Shown one piece after another: positions 44,451 through 52,615 of a stretch of DNA of 64,000 nucleotides; positions within the stretch are counted from its first letter, which is position 1, and each line of letters opens with the position of its first letter. The translations under genes were made by a program, and so were the position numbers. Origin of the DNA: Collimonas sp. OK242 (lineage in GTDB: Bacteria; Pseudomonadota; Gammaproteobacteria; Burkholderiales; Burkholderiaceae_D); contig NZ_FNOR01000011.1 in the NCBI RefSeq assembly GCF_900107095.1, forward strand, positions 1 to 64,000, read 5' to 3'. A model generated the notes under the pieces. The model worked only from the letters and a program-made list of their open reading frames with translations, had not been told where the DNA came from and ran no database searches.

Positions 44451-45455
44451 CTAGCTCAACGTAACCCGGCCCAGCACTTCCGGGTTGAGCAGGTTCGGCG
44501 GCCATTTCCGCTCCGCCGTCGGCAACAATGCCGCCAGCAGGTTATCCGCCGCACAGTCGGCCATCGCCCGCCGCGTAGGCTCCGAAGCGCTGGCAATATG
44601 CGGCGTCAAGACCACATTCGACAGTTCCAGGAAATCAGGATGCAGCGCCGGTTCGTTCTCGAATACATCGAGTCCGGCAGCCGCAATTTTCTTGTCGCGC
44701 AAAGCGGCAATCAGCGCCAGGTCGTCGACAATACCGCCGCGCGCCAGATTGACCAGGGTCGCTCCAGGCTTCATTAACGCCAATTCGGCGGGGCCGATGG
44801 TGTGATGCGATTCTTTCGAATACGGCAGCACCAGGATCACATGGTCGGCGCTGGCCAGCAACTCTTCCTTGCTGACATAACGCGCATTGTTCGCGCGCGC
44901 CTCCTGTTCTGGCGCCAGGCGTGAACGATTGTGATACAGCACTTGCATGTCGAAACCCAGCGAACGCCGCGCAATCGCCTGGCCGATGCGTCCCATGCCG
45001 ATGATGCCCAGCGTGGCGCCATGCACGTCTGCGCCGAGGAAACTGTCGTAGCGCCATTGTTTCCAATGCCCGGCGCGCAGCCAGTGCTCTGCCTCGGTGA
45101 CCCGGCGCGCGGTAGCCATCAGCAGGGCCCAGCCGAAATCGGCGGTGGTTTCGTTCAATACGTCCGGCGTATTGGTCACCATCACCCCGGCCTTGGTGGC
45201 CGCGGCGACATCGATATTGTTGTAACCGACGGCTTGATTGCACACCGCCTTCAGACGCGGGCTGGCCTGCAACAGCTCGGCGGAGATGCGTTCGCTGGCG
45301 GTGGCGATCACACCATCCTTGTCGTGCAATTTTTCAGCCAGCTCTGCAGCGCTGAAAATACGGTCCTCTTGATTGCTTTCCACGTCGAAATGCTGCTGCA
45401 ATCTTGCGATCACATCCGGAAATACCGCGCGCGCCATCAATATCTTTGGTTTCAT
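44451..45455 (-). CDS. D-2-hydroxyacid dehydrogenase (glyoxylate/hydroxypyruvate reductase type)
   Basis: A 334-residue NAD(P)-dependent dehydrogenase. The cofactor motif is GIIGMGRIGQAIARR (about 151-165). The catalytic Arg is in NLARGGIVDD, the Glu in LDVFENEP and the His in LTPHIASAS. The sequence resembles GhrB-type glyoxylate and hydroxypyruvate reductases, but substrate cannot be fixed from motifs. It starts ten bases after the antiporter stop on the same strand, so the two may be co-transcribed. Confidence 0.88.
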   Translation of the reverse strand: MKPKILMARAVFPDVIARLQQHFDVESNQEDRIFSAAELAEKLHDKDGVIATASERISAELLQASPRLKAVCNQAVGYNNIDVAAATKAGVMVTNTPDVLNETTADFGWALLMATARRVTEAEHWLRAGHWKQWRYDSFLGADVHGATLGIIGMGRIGQAIARRSLGFDMQVLYHNRSRLAPEQEARANNARYVSKEELLASADHVILVLPYSKESHHTIGPAELALMKPGATLVNLARGGIVDDLALIAALRDKKIAAAGLDVFENEPALHPDFLELSNVVLTPHIASASEPTRRAMADCAADNLLAALLPTAERKWPPNLLNPEVLGRVTLS

Positions 45456-45465
45456 CGTTCTGCCA

Positions 45466-46875
45466 TTAACGGAAAAAAATCAAGGTCATTATCACAAACA
45501 AGGGCAACAATACGACACAAGCCCAGCCCATGTAACCGAAGAAAGACGGCATGCGGATGCCGCGCTCTTCGGCGATGGCTTTCACCATCAGGTTGGGAGC
45601 GTTACCGATGTAGCTGTTGGCGCCCATGAACACTGCGCCGCAGGAAATCGCCGCCAGCGTCGCCGCCAGCCTGGTCATCAGTTCTGCGGCGTCGCCGGAA
45701 GCCGTATTAAAGAACACCAGGTAGGTCGGCGCATTGTCGAGGAACGAGGACAGTATGCCGGTGGCCCAGAAATACATGATGTTGTTGGGCTGGCCGTCGG
45801 CGCCGGTGACAGCGCTGACCACCAAGCCGAAAGCGCCGTGCTCGCCGGCGCGCAACATGGCGATCACCGGTGCGATGGTGACGAAAATCCCGGCAAACAA
45901 TTTGGCTACCTCAAGGATAGGTCCCCAGCTGAAATCATTGCCTTCGCGGGCGATTTTAGGGGTCAGCCAGAGCGAGCCCAGAATCACCGCGACCAGCAAG
46001 CCGTCGCGCAGCAGATTCTGCAATTCCACCGGCGTGCCGTAGATATCATAGCTGATTGCGGGCTTCCAGAAGCCGCTCATCAGCACCAGCAGGACCACCG
46101 CGGCCAGCAGGACAAAATTGAATTTTCCTTCGAAGCGCAGCTTGGCATCATCCGGCGTTGGATCCAGCGACGGCGCGAACTCCTCTTCGCGCTTATGGAA
46201 ATAAAAGCGGTCTAGGCAATAGAAAATCGCCAGCAGCGAACCCCACATGAACATGGTTTCGCCAAAGATGTTCTTGAGGGTCCAGGAAAAATCCACGCCC
46301 TTCAAGAACCCCAGGAACAAGGGCGGATCGCCAAGCGGCGTCAAGGCGCCGCCGGCATTGGCTACCAGGAAAATGAAGAATACGACGATATGCAGCACAT
46401 GCTTGCGATTGTCGTTAGCACGGATCAAGGGCCTGATCAGCAGCATTGAAGCGCCGGTAGTGCCCATCAGGCTAGCCAGCAGGGTGCCGATGGCCAGCAA
46501 GCCGGTATTCAGGGCCGGCGTCCCATGCAGATTGCCGCGCAGGCATATGCCGCCAGCCACCACGAACAGGGCCGTCAGCAAGATAATGAAGGGAAAATAC
46601 TCTGCCATGAAGGCGTGCACTACGCCGGCGGCAGCTGTCGGCACACCAAACGCCAGCGCACACGGAATCAGGAAAGCCAGCGACCAGGCTATCGCAATCT
46701 TGCCGAAATGATGGTGCCAGAAGGCCGGCGCCAGCAAGGGGCCGAGCGCGATCGACAGCAGCAAGCCCATGAAAGGCGCGCCCCACCAGACCGACAGCCG
46801 AGCGCCGTCCAGTTCCGCTGCCTGCGCGGCTACGGGCAGGAAGGCAATCAAGATAGCGAGGATTTTTTTATGCAA
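45466..46875 (-). CDS. NhaD-type sodium:proton antiporter
   Basis: A 469-residue inner-membrane transporter of the ion transporter superfamily with about 11-12 helices. LASLMGTTGASMLLIRPLI and FLVANAGGALTPLGDPPLFLG (core GGALTPLGDPPLF) are NhaD/ArsB-like signatures lining the ion path. A possible signal sequence opens the protein. The start is TTG, preceded by GGAAG eight bases upstream; no in-frame ATG is near. Substrate specificity (Na+ versus others) is inferred from the family. Confidence 0.85.
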   Translation of the reverse strand: MHKKILAILIAFLPVAAQAAELDGARLSVWWGAPFMGLLLSIALGPLLAPAFWHHHFGKIAIAWSLAFLIPCALAFGVPTAAAGVVHAFMAEYFPFIILLTALFVVAGGICLRGNLHGTPALNTGLLAIGTLLASLMGTTGASMLLIRPLIRANDNRKHVLHIVVFFIFLVANAGGALTPLGDPPLFLGFLKGVDFSWTLKNIFGETMFMWGSLLAIFYCLDRFYFHKREEEFAPSLDPTPDDAKLRFEGKFNFVLLAAVVLLVLMSGFWKPAISYDIYGTPVELQNLLRDGLLVAVILGSLWLTPKIAREGNDFSWGPILEVAKLFAGIFVTIAPVIAMLRAGEHGAFGLVVSAVTGADGQPNNIMYFWATGILSSFLDNAPTYLVFFNTASGDAAELMTRLAATLAAISCGAVFMGANSYIGNAPNLMVKAIAEERGIRMPSFFGYMGWACVVLLPLFVIMTLIFFR

Positions 46876-46982
46876 TGTAGTCTTCCGGATTAGGTGATCG
46901 ATCGGTGCTTGATCGGTGTTTGATCGAAGCGCGGGCTATTTTAGCGCGAAATAGATATCAAACAAATAACAAAGACACCACA

Positions 46983-48176
46983 CTATGTTGCAGCGGCAAG
47001 CGGATCGGCTATCTCGAAAACCTGGCGCAGGTAGTTCAGATAAGCCTGGTCATCGCACATATTCTTGGCTGGCGTATCCGACAGCTTGGCGACCGGCTGG
47101 CCGTTACAGCGCACCATCTTTATAACGATTTGCAATGGCGTGTAGCCGAGGTCGTTGGTCAGATTGGTGCCCACGCCGAAAGCCACCCGGGTCCGGTCCT
47201 TGAACCGCAGATACAGCTCGTTGACCTTGCCGAAATCGAGGCTATCGGAAAACACCAGGGACTTGGTCGACGGATCGACACGATTATCCTGATAATGCTT
47301 GATCAGGCGCTCGCCCCATTCGAACGGATCGCCGGAATCATGGCGCGCGCCGTCGAACAATTTACAGAAATACAAATCGAAGTCGCGCAGGAACGCCGCC
47401 ATGCCGTAGACATCGGACAAGGCAATCCCGAGATCGCCGCGATACTCCTTGGCCCACATCTCAAACCCGAAAATCTGCGAGTCGCGCAGGCGCGGGCCAA
47501 GCGACTGGCAGGCTTGCAAATACTCATGCGCCATCGTGCCCAGCGGCGTCATGCCGTATTTCATGGCGAAATAAACGTTGGAGGTACCGACCAGATGTTG
47601 CGCGAAATCGCGCTGCAAAGTCTGCACTACTTCTTCGTGCCAGCTACGGGAAAAACGGCGGCGCGTGCCGTAATCGGCGATCTTGCAGCCGGCCATGGCG
47701 GCATCGTCGCGAATCAAGGCCATCTTGCTTTGCAGGCGTTGGCGCCCTTCCGGATAATCCGGCGCAATCTCGGTGGCACGGAAATAGACTTCATTGACGA
47801 TCGCCAGCACCGGCACTTCAAACAGGATCGTATGCAGCCACGGCCCTTTGATCACGATATCGATTTCGCCGTTATCGGCTGCCGACGGCTGCACATTGAT
47901 ATATTTTTGCTGCAGATGAAACAGGCTCAGGAAATCGATGAAATCGCTCTTGATGAAACGCAAGCTGCTGAGATAAGCCAGTTCCTGCTCCTGGAAGCGC
48001 AGGCGGCACAGGCCGGCGATTTCATCGCGGATTTCATCGACGTAAGGCCGCAAATCCACGCCCTTGTTGCGGCATTTGTAGCGATACTCCACTTCAGCTG
48101 CCGGAAAATGATGCAATACCACCTGCATCATCGTAAATTTATATAAGTCTGTGTCTAGCAGCGAAGTAATGATCAT
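46983..48176 (-). CDS. pncB: Nicotinate phosphoribosyltransferase
   Basis: A 397-residue enzyme of NAD salvage that joins nicotinate to PRPP with ATP. The N-terminus [20 protein letters not shown] (core [11 protein letters not shown]), DYGTRRRFS, the phosphorylated-histidine loop [10 protein letters not shown] and [11 protein letters not shown] are family hallmarks. Full length. A 413-codon frame covers the opposite strand of the gene and is a shadow. Confidence 0.95.
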   Translation of the reverse strand: MIITSLLDTDLYKFTMMQVVLHHFPAAEVEYRYKCRNKGVDLRPYVDEIRDEIAGLCRLRFQEQELAYLSSLRFIKSDFIDFLSLFHLQQKYINVQPSAADNGEIDIVIKGPWLHTILFEVPVLAIVNEVYFRATEIAPDYPEGRQRLQSKMALIRDDAAMAGCKIADYGTRRRFSRSWHEEVVQTLQRDFAQHLVGTSNVYFAMKYGMTPLGTMAHEYLQACQSLGPRLRDSQIFGFEMWAKEYRGDLGIALSDVYGMAAFLRDFDLYFCKLFDGARHDSGDPFEWGERLIKHYQDNRVDPSTKSLVFSDSLDFGKVNELYLRFKDRTRVAFGVGTNLTNDLGYTPLQIVIKMVRCNGQPVAKLSDTPAKNMCDDQAYLNYLRQVFEIADPLAAAT

Positions 48177-48283
48177 GGTGTGTGAATGCGGGACGGTGAC
48201 GACTGGAAAAATGGCTGCTGCCGGATAGGCCAGAATCGATTTCGCATCTTACAACAGCAGCCATGCAAACGACGGCAAGCGGC

Positions 48284-48385
48284 TCATTTGCTGCATTCGC
48301 CGCGGTAGCGCGCTTCCAGCTTGCGGCGGTCGCCGTATTGCGGGGCCTTACCATTCGCGCTTTGATAATAATGTGGCTTGTTCAT
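48284..48385 (-). CDS. Candidate 33-residue small protein coupled to the CDF gene
   Basis: A short frame encoding 33 residues (starts MNKPHYYQSANGK, ends RYRGECSK), strongly basic and without a membrane segment. Its ATG overlaps the stop of the cation transporter as ATGA, and GGAG lies seven bases upstream, so it would be translated by coupling. Codons are those of the host (AAG, GCG, CGC, CTG). I do not recognise a family. It is too short to be certain; the overlap and ribosome site are the main support. Confidence 0.5.
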   Translation of the reverse strand: MNKPHYYQSANGKAPQYGDRRKLEARYRGECSK

Positions 48386-49320
48386 TCGGCTCCGGCAGCA
48401 GCCTGTTTCAACAACGCATGGTCGGGCTCGAAGAAACACCAGTGCACCTGCGGCCAGCGTTGCTGGATCCCGGCCTCGATGCGGTTGATCGCATCCACCA
48501 GCGCCACATCGGAAGACTGTGGCCGCATCACGGCTTGCACCGCAATCATGACTTGCTCGCCCCATTGCATCGAAATCAGATTCCTGATGCTCGCCACATC
48601 GACGTCCGCTTCGATATGCGCCTTGATGGCGGCATGCACCTCAGGTGCAGCGGACTCGCCGGTAACCATGGCTTTCACTTCGCGTATCACCATCACCGCG
48701 ACCACCATCAGCAACACGCCAACCGCAATCGTGCCGCAGGCATCCCACAGCGGATTGCCGGTGATCACGGTCATCAGGACGGCAGCAAACGCCAACGCCA
48801 GACCCGCCAGCGCGGCGATATCCTCACCTGCCACCACCATCAGTTCCGACTGCCGGGTTTCACGAAACCATCGCATGAATGGCTTGCCCTGCGCAATCTT
48901 GCGGATTTCCACCATCGCTCCGCGCAGGGAAATTGCTTCCAGCACCACCGACACCCCCAGCACGCCCAAGGCTATCCAGGGAGCGCTGATCGGCTGCGGA
49001 TGCTTGAAATGCGCGATGCCTTCCATGACCGAAAACGCGCCGCCGACAAAAAACAACAGCAGCGCCACCATCATCGCCCAAAAATAAACCACGCGCGCAT
49101 AACCCATCGGATGGGAGGCGTTGGCCGGTTTTTTGGCTTCTTTCAAGCCGATCAGCAAAAATACCTGATTGGCGCAATCGGCCAGCGAATGAATGGCTTC
49201 CGCCAGCATGGCGCCGGAGCCGGTATAGATCGAGGCGGCAAACTTGGCCAGCGCAATCCCGCCATTGGCGCCCAAAGCATAAAATATCGCTTTGGTGGAG
49301 CCTTCCGTCGAAGATGACAT
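48382..49320 (-). CDS. Cation diffusion facilitator (zinc/iron efflux)
   Basis: A 312-residue inner-membrane metal/proton antiporter with six membrane segments and a cytoplasmic C-terminal domain. Metal-site motifs are AEAIHSLADCANQ in the second helix and GEDIAALAGLALAF in the fifth. The histidine-poor loop and the C-terminal SMQWGEQVMIAVQAVM segment suggest the FieF/Slc30-like subgroup; metal preference is not readable. The ATG at 49320 is chosen because upstream codons have no family match. The stop overlaps a candidate small ORF. Confidence 0.88.
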   Translation of the reverse strand: MSSSTEGSTKAIFYALGANGGIALAKFAASIYTGSGAMLAEAIHSLADCANQVFLLIGLKEAKKPANASHPMGYARVVYFWAMMVALLLFFVGGAFSVMEGIAHFKHPQPISAPWIALGVLGVSVVLEAISLRGAMVEIRKIAQGKPFMRWFRETRQSELMVVAGEDIAALAGLALAFAAVLMTVITGNPLWDACGTIAVGVLLMVVAVMVIREVKAMVTGESAAPEVHAAIKAHIEADVDVASIRNLISMQWGEQVMIAVQAVMRPQSSDVALVDAINRIEAGIQQRWPQVHWCFFEPDHALLKQAAAGAE

Positions 49321-49629
49321 AATTATTCCATAGCAACAAAGGCATTCACGATAGCCATTTTGCCAAGTTCGCGCAAGCAATCCTGCGGCGCTCTCAAAAA
49401 AACCGGGGCGGATATGGTAAAACTGCAGATACGGCGGCATTTGCGGCTAATGTGAATTTCACATTTGCTTATATGGATTCTATATAACAGCTGTTTGTGG
49501 GAAACCCCGAATTACCTTAAAATACAAGGCTTTGCGACAGGGTGTGCAGAACAGCGCCGCTTGCTGGAAAACCCCTGCCGCCGCCTCAAGAACCGCTTCA
49601 AGACCATTATTACAGATAGGACTGTTGTT
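49321..49629. other. Intergenic region with ferredoxin promoter
   Basis: This 309-base stretch between divergent genes holds the promoter at 49458-49486 and no supported gene. The palindrome GTGAATTTCAC (49452-49462) overlaps the -35 box. The predicted transcript has a leader of about 135 bases before the ferredoxin start. Confidence 0.5.
49458..49486 (+). promoter_or_regulatory. Predicted sigma-70 promoter of the ferredoxin gene
   Basis: A -35 box TTCACA (5/6) and a -10 box TATATA (4/6) are separated by 17 bp. The GTGAATTTCAC palindrome overlapping the -35 box is a possible regulator site. Confidence 0.5.
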
Positions 49630-49953
49630 ATGACCCACGTTGTGACCGAATCCTGCATTCGCTGCCGCTATACCGACTGCGTGGATGTATGCCCGGTTGA
49701 TTGCTTCCGGCAAGGCCCTAATTTCCTGTCTATCGACCCCGACGAGTGCATCGATTGCGCAGTCTGCGTCGCCGAGTGCCCGGTGAACGCCATCTACGCT
49801 GAAGAAGATGTGCCTGCGGATCAGCTGCATTTCATCAAGCTGAATGAAGACCTGTCGCGCCATTGGCCATCGATCACCAAGACCATTGCACCTTTGGCGG
49901 AAGCCGAGGAATGGAAAGATGTAAAAGAAAAACTGGAATTTTTGCAACGCTAA
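49630..49953 (+). CDS. fdxA: 7Fe ferredoxin (3Fe-4S/4Fe-4S)
   Basis: A 107-residue electron carrier. The cluster-binding cysteines are in CIRCRYTDCVDVCPVDCF and CIDCAVCVAECPV, the pattern of FdxA-type seven-iron ferredoxins, where one cysteine change creates the 3Fe-4S site. The acidic C-terminal helix is typical. The ATG at 49630 has AGGA upstream. Its neighbour downstream on the same strand is a ferredoxin-NADP reductase, a likely partner. Confidence 0.95.
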   Translation: MTHVVTESCIRCRYTDCVDVCPVDCFRQGPNFLSIDPDECIDCAVCVAECPVNAIYAEEDVPADQLHFIKLNEDLSRHWPSITKTIAPLAEAEEWKDVKEKLEFLQR

Positions 49954-50016
49954 GCTGCTTCCTGGCCGCCGTTCAAATGGCGGCCCGGCGCAGCAGCGGC
50001 GCCAAGCCGCCAGTTC

Positions 50017-50052
50017 AGTTACGTCAATAAGTTACGTCAATAAGTTACATTA
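50017..50052. repeat. 13-bp tandem repeat, about 2.8 copies
   Basis: AGTTACGTCAATA occurs at 50017-50029 and 50030-50042, and a third partial copy AGTTACATTA follows at 50043-50052. It lies between the ferredoxin gene and the ferredoxin reductase gene, about 160 bases before the latter. Confidence 0.75.
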
Positions 50053-50211
50053 AATTAAGCCAGGCCATCACCCCCAGCCTCAGCGCAACACTTATATTCG
50101 CCGTCAGACAGAAATTCGCGAAATTTTGATCCAATCGCCGTCGCAGCCATCGCTAACACACCGCCACGGCGTTTTTGGGGACCCAACTGAAACAGGAATC
50201 AGATCGTCGTT

Positions 50212-51300
50212 ATGGATACCAACGTCAAGCTTGCAGCAGCACTCAACTCCGCCAACAGCACACCGATAGAGACCGATGCCGTCATCGTCGGCGCCGGTCC
50301 GGTCGGCCTGTTCCAGGTCTTCGAACTCGGCCTGCTGGAAATCAAGGCCCATGTCATCGACTCCTTGCCGGTGGTCGGCGGCCAGTGCGTGGAACTGTAC
50401 CCTGACAAGCCGATTTACGACATTCCGGCAGTGCCGGTCTGCACCGGCCAGGAACTGACCGATAACCTGCTCAAGCAGATCGAACCGTTCGAGCCGACTT
50501 TCCACCTGAACCAGGAAGTAACGCTGGTAGCGCGCCGCGAAGACAATCGTTTCGACCTGGAAACGTCGGCCGGCACCCGCTTCATCACCAAAACCATCTT
50601 CATCGCAGCCGGCGTCGGCTCGTTCCAGCCGCGCACCATCAAGGTCGACGGCATCGACCAGTTCGACAATACGCAACTGTTCTACCGGGTCAAGGATCCA
50701 GCCCAGTTCCACGGCAAGAACCTGGTGATCTGCGGCGGCGGCGATTCGGCGCTGGACTGGGCGCTGGATCTGGTCGGCAAGGCGGAATCGGTCGTACTGC
50801 TGCACCGCCGCGAAGAATTCCGTGCTGCGCCGGCTTCGGTCGCCAAGATGAAAGCCTTGTGCGAAGCCTACGAAATGCAATTCCTGGTTGGCCAGGTCAC
50901 CGGCCACGAAGCCAAGGACGGCAAGCTCAGCGAGATCAAGGTCACCGGCCCGGATGGCGTCACCCGCCGCCTGCCGCTGGATACCCTGCTGGTGTTCTTC
51001 GGCCTGTCGCCAAAACTCGGTCCGATCGCTGAATGGGGCCTGGATATCGAACGCAAGCAATTGCGCGTGGTCGATACCGAGAAGTTCGAAACCAATGTAC
51101 CTGGCATCTTCGCGGTCGGCGATATCAACACTTACCCGGGCAAGAAGAAACTGATCCTGTCGGGCTTCCATGAAGCTGCATTGGCCGCATTCGGCGCTGC
51201 GCCGTACATCTTCCCGGACAAGAAGATCCACATGCAGTACACCACCACATCGCCAAAACTGCACAAGATTCTGGGTGTGGAATCGCCAGTGTTCGATTAA
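50212..51300 (+). CDS. Ferredoxin--NADP+ reductase (thioredoxin-reductase-like)
   Basis: A 362-residue flavoprotein of the TrxR-like FNR group. FAD-binding starts at [18 protein letters not shown] (core GAGPVGLF, about 26-33). The NADP motif is [15 protein letters not shown] (about 170-184), and [16 protein letters not shown] closes the FAD site. It lacks the CxxC of thioredoxin reductases. It transfers electrons between NADPH and ferredoxin, and the fdxA gene upstream is the obvious partner. A strong terminator follows at 51319-51359. Confidence 0.93.
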   Translation: MDTNVKLAAALNSANSTPIETDAVIVGAGPVGLFQVFELGLLEIKAHVIDSLPVVGGQCVELYPDKPIYDIPAVPVCTGQELTDNLLKQIEPFEPTFHLNQEVTLVARREDNRFDLETSAGTRFITKTIFIAAGVGSFQPRTIKVDGIDQFDNTQLFYRVKDPAQFHGKNLVICGGGDSALDWALDLVGKAESVVLLHRREEFRAAPASVAKMKALCEAYEMQFLVGQVTGHEAKDGKLSEIKVTGPDGVTRRLPLDTLLVFFGLSPKLGPIAEWGLDIERKQLRVVDTEKFETNVPGIFAVGDINTYPGKKKLILSGFHEAALAAFGAAPYIFPDKKIHMQYTTTSPKLHKILGVESPVFD

Positions 51301-51318
51301 ACAAACCTTGGCTAGACA

Positions 51319-51359
51319 AAAAAAAGCCGTCTGAGAAGCGATTCTCAGACGGCTTTTTT
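51319..51359 (+). terminator. Rho-independent terminator after the ferredoxin reductase gene
   Basis: GCCGTCTGAGA (51326-51336) and TCTCAGACGGC (51343-51353) pair perfectly, with one more A-T pair inside, and are flanked by A and T tracts. It can act in both directions. Confidence 0.93.
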
Positions 51360-51468
51360 ATCGCCGTATTGTGCGGGAAGATTAGCCTCCTTATCGCCAT
51401 GCCGATCACGCATAACGAAAGCAATTTCTTAAAACCGCTTTAAATTCATTGTTTTTTTAATAAAAATA

Positions 51469-51497
51469 TTGACTATGTAATAATTTATTTCTACATT
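51469..51497 (+). promoter_or_regulatory. Predicted promoter of the AT-rich island
   Basis: A -35 box TTGACT (5/6) and a -10 box TACATT (4/6) are separated by exactly 17 bp in a very AT-rich stretch. Transcription would run into the glycine-rich precursor gene after a leader of about 185 bases. The rest of 51360-51688 holds no supported gene. Confidence 0.55.
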
Positions 51498-51688
51498 CTT
51501 AGTCATAAAACCCCTGCACAAACATTCATGCGCTGCTTTATTCCTCTCTGGAACCGCATCACTCTCACTCGCGGCGCTCAGTCGTATTGACGGGAGTGTC
51601 GTCACACGTCCGCCTGAATTTTTTGCGCGCTTTTGACAAGACATCGACATCCGCTTCTCAACCCGCCTTGAAAAAAAAGGAAATGATC

Positions 51689-52168
51689 ATGAAAAAACTA
51701 GTTCTGGCAACAGTACTGAGCGCAATGGTTGTAGCACCAGCGATGGCGATAGAAAGCAAAATTTCGGCTGACGATACGCAACAAATATTCCATACGGGTC
51801 GCCACCCTCTTGAACTATCCGATCTTTCTCAGCAAGAGATGAAAGAAACAGAAGGGGCTTTTCTTCCCCCGCCTGTCGTTGGCGCGATAGGCGGCGCAAT
51901 CGGTGGGGCGGCTATCTATGCCGGAAGTAATTATCTTGCAAGTAAACCAGTGACTTGGATGGGCGCCGGAATCGCAGCTGGGGCTGGAGCATTAGTGGGT
52001 TCCGGTGGAGGGGCTTTAATAGTAGCATCAGGTGGGGGAGTCGCAGGTAATCTTGCCTGGCGCCCTGCGATGATTGCAGCAAATTATAGTTTGCAACAAA
52101 TTGGCAATGGAACAATAGGTAAACCGGGACTTGCTTGCACAGGCAACCCTTGCATTTTACCTAAATAA
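51689..52168 (+). CDS. Glycine-rich secreted protein with double-glycine-type leader motif (bacteriocin-like)
   Basis: A 159-residue protein I do not recognise by family. Residues 1-20 form a Sec signal peptide (ends APAMA). A second leader-like segment follows at 42-57: L46, E50, M51 and G56-A57 fall on the -12, -8, -7 and -2/-1 positions of class II bacteriocin/microcin leaders. After GA comes a long Gly/Ala-rich zipper core (about 62-125) that could insert in membranes, then a C-terminal CTGNPC pair of cysteines. AAGG lies eight bases before the ATG at 51689; an ATG two codons earlier is possible. The base composition is clearly more AT-rich than its neighbours. A bacteriocin function is inference; no dedicated exporter is nearby. 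Confidence 0.6.
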   Translation: MKKLVLATVLSAMVVAPAMAIESKISADDTQQIFHTGRHPLELSDLSQQEMKETEGAFLPPPVVGAIGGAIGGAAIYAGSNYLASKPVTWMGAGIAAGAGALVGSGGGALIVASGGGVAGNLAWRPAMIAANYSLQQIGNGTIGKPGLACTGNPCILPK

Positions 52169-52184
52169 TAGACAAATCAATTCT

Positions 52185-52463
52185 ATGTTTGAATTGATAG
52201 GCGGCTTCATTGGTGGTGCATTAGTCGAATATTTCCGCTTTCGGAAAATAGCAAAATGCAAAGCATTCTTTCTAACTTTTTTGCTTTTCACCGGGGCGCT
52301 AGCAATACCGGGAATTTTATATTGGCGACCAAATGAAAAATTGCTTGCTCTTACAGTAGCAATTGGAATAGGAGTATCGGTTGCATTTTCTTTCGTTGCA
52401 ATTCTAGTACTGGACGAAATACTGGAAAGAAGGAAAAGACAAAATATAGAAAAGCATGAATGA
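52185..52463 (+). CDS. Small two-helix membrane protein, possible immunity protein
   Basis: A 92-residue protein with an amphipathic start (FELIGGFIGGALVEYF), two membrane segments (about 27-46 and 52-76) and a charged C-terminal tail (LERRKRQNIEKHE). No family is recognised. The ATG at 52185 follows the glycine-rich precursor gene by 16 bases on the same strand and lacks a clear ribosome site. Size, topology and position match bacteriocin immunity proteins, which are small, poorly conserved and next to the toxin gene. AT-rich like its partner. Confidence 0.5.
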   Translation: MFELIGGFIGGALVEYFRFRKIAKCKAFFLTFLLFTGALAIPGILYWRPNEKLLALTVAIGIGVSVAFSFVAILVLDEILERRKRQNIEKHE

Positions 52464-52554
52464 TTTTATATCTCCCCCAAAACCTGGATTGACGCTGCCG
52501 CCTTGCACTTAGGGAAGCGCTTATATGGACGTCCCCTGAAATGCCAGCAATAAC

Positions 52555-52592
52555 AAAAACGCCCGGAATGCAAATGCATTCCGGGCGTTTTT
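52555..52592. terminator. Bidirectional terminator between the AT-rich island and pnp
   Basis: AAAAACGCCCGGAATGCA (52555-52572) and TGCATTCCGGGCGTTTTT (52575-52592) are perfect 18-base complements, with A and T tracts at the ends. It serves both the island genes and pnp, which converge here. Confidence 0.93.
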
Positions 52593-52615
52593 CACACAGC
52601 TAAGTTACTGCGTAA

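Noticed and set aside
46905-48146. 413-codon frame antisense to pncB
   Set aside because: It mirrors almost the whole pncB gene, is typical of GC-rich codon use, and has no recognisable protein features.
50104-51264. 386-codon frame antisense to the ferredoxin reductase gene
   Set aside because: Shadow of a well-conserved gene in a GC-rich genome; no family motif.
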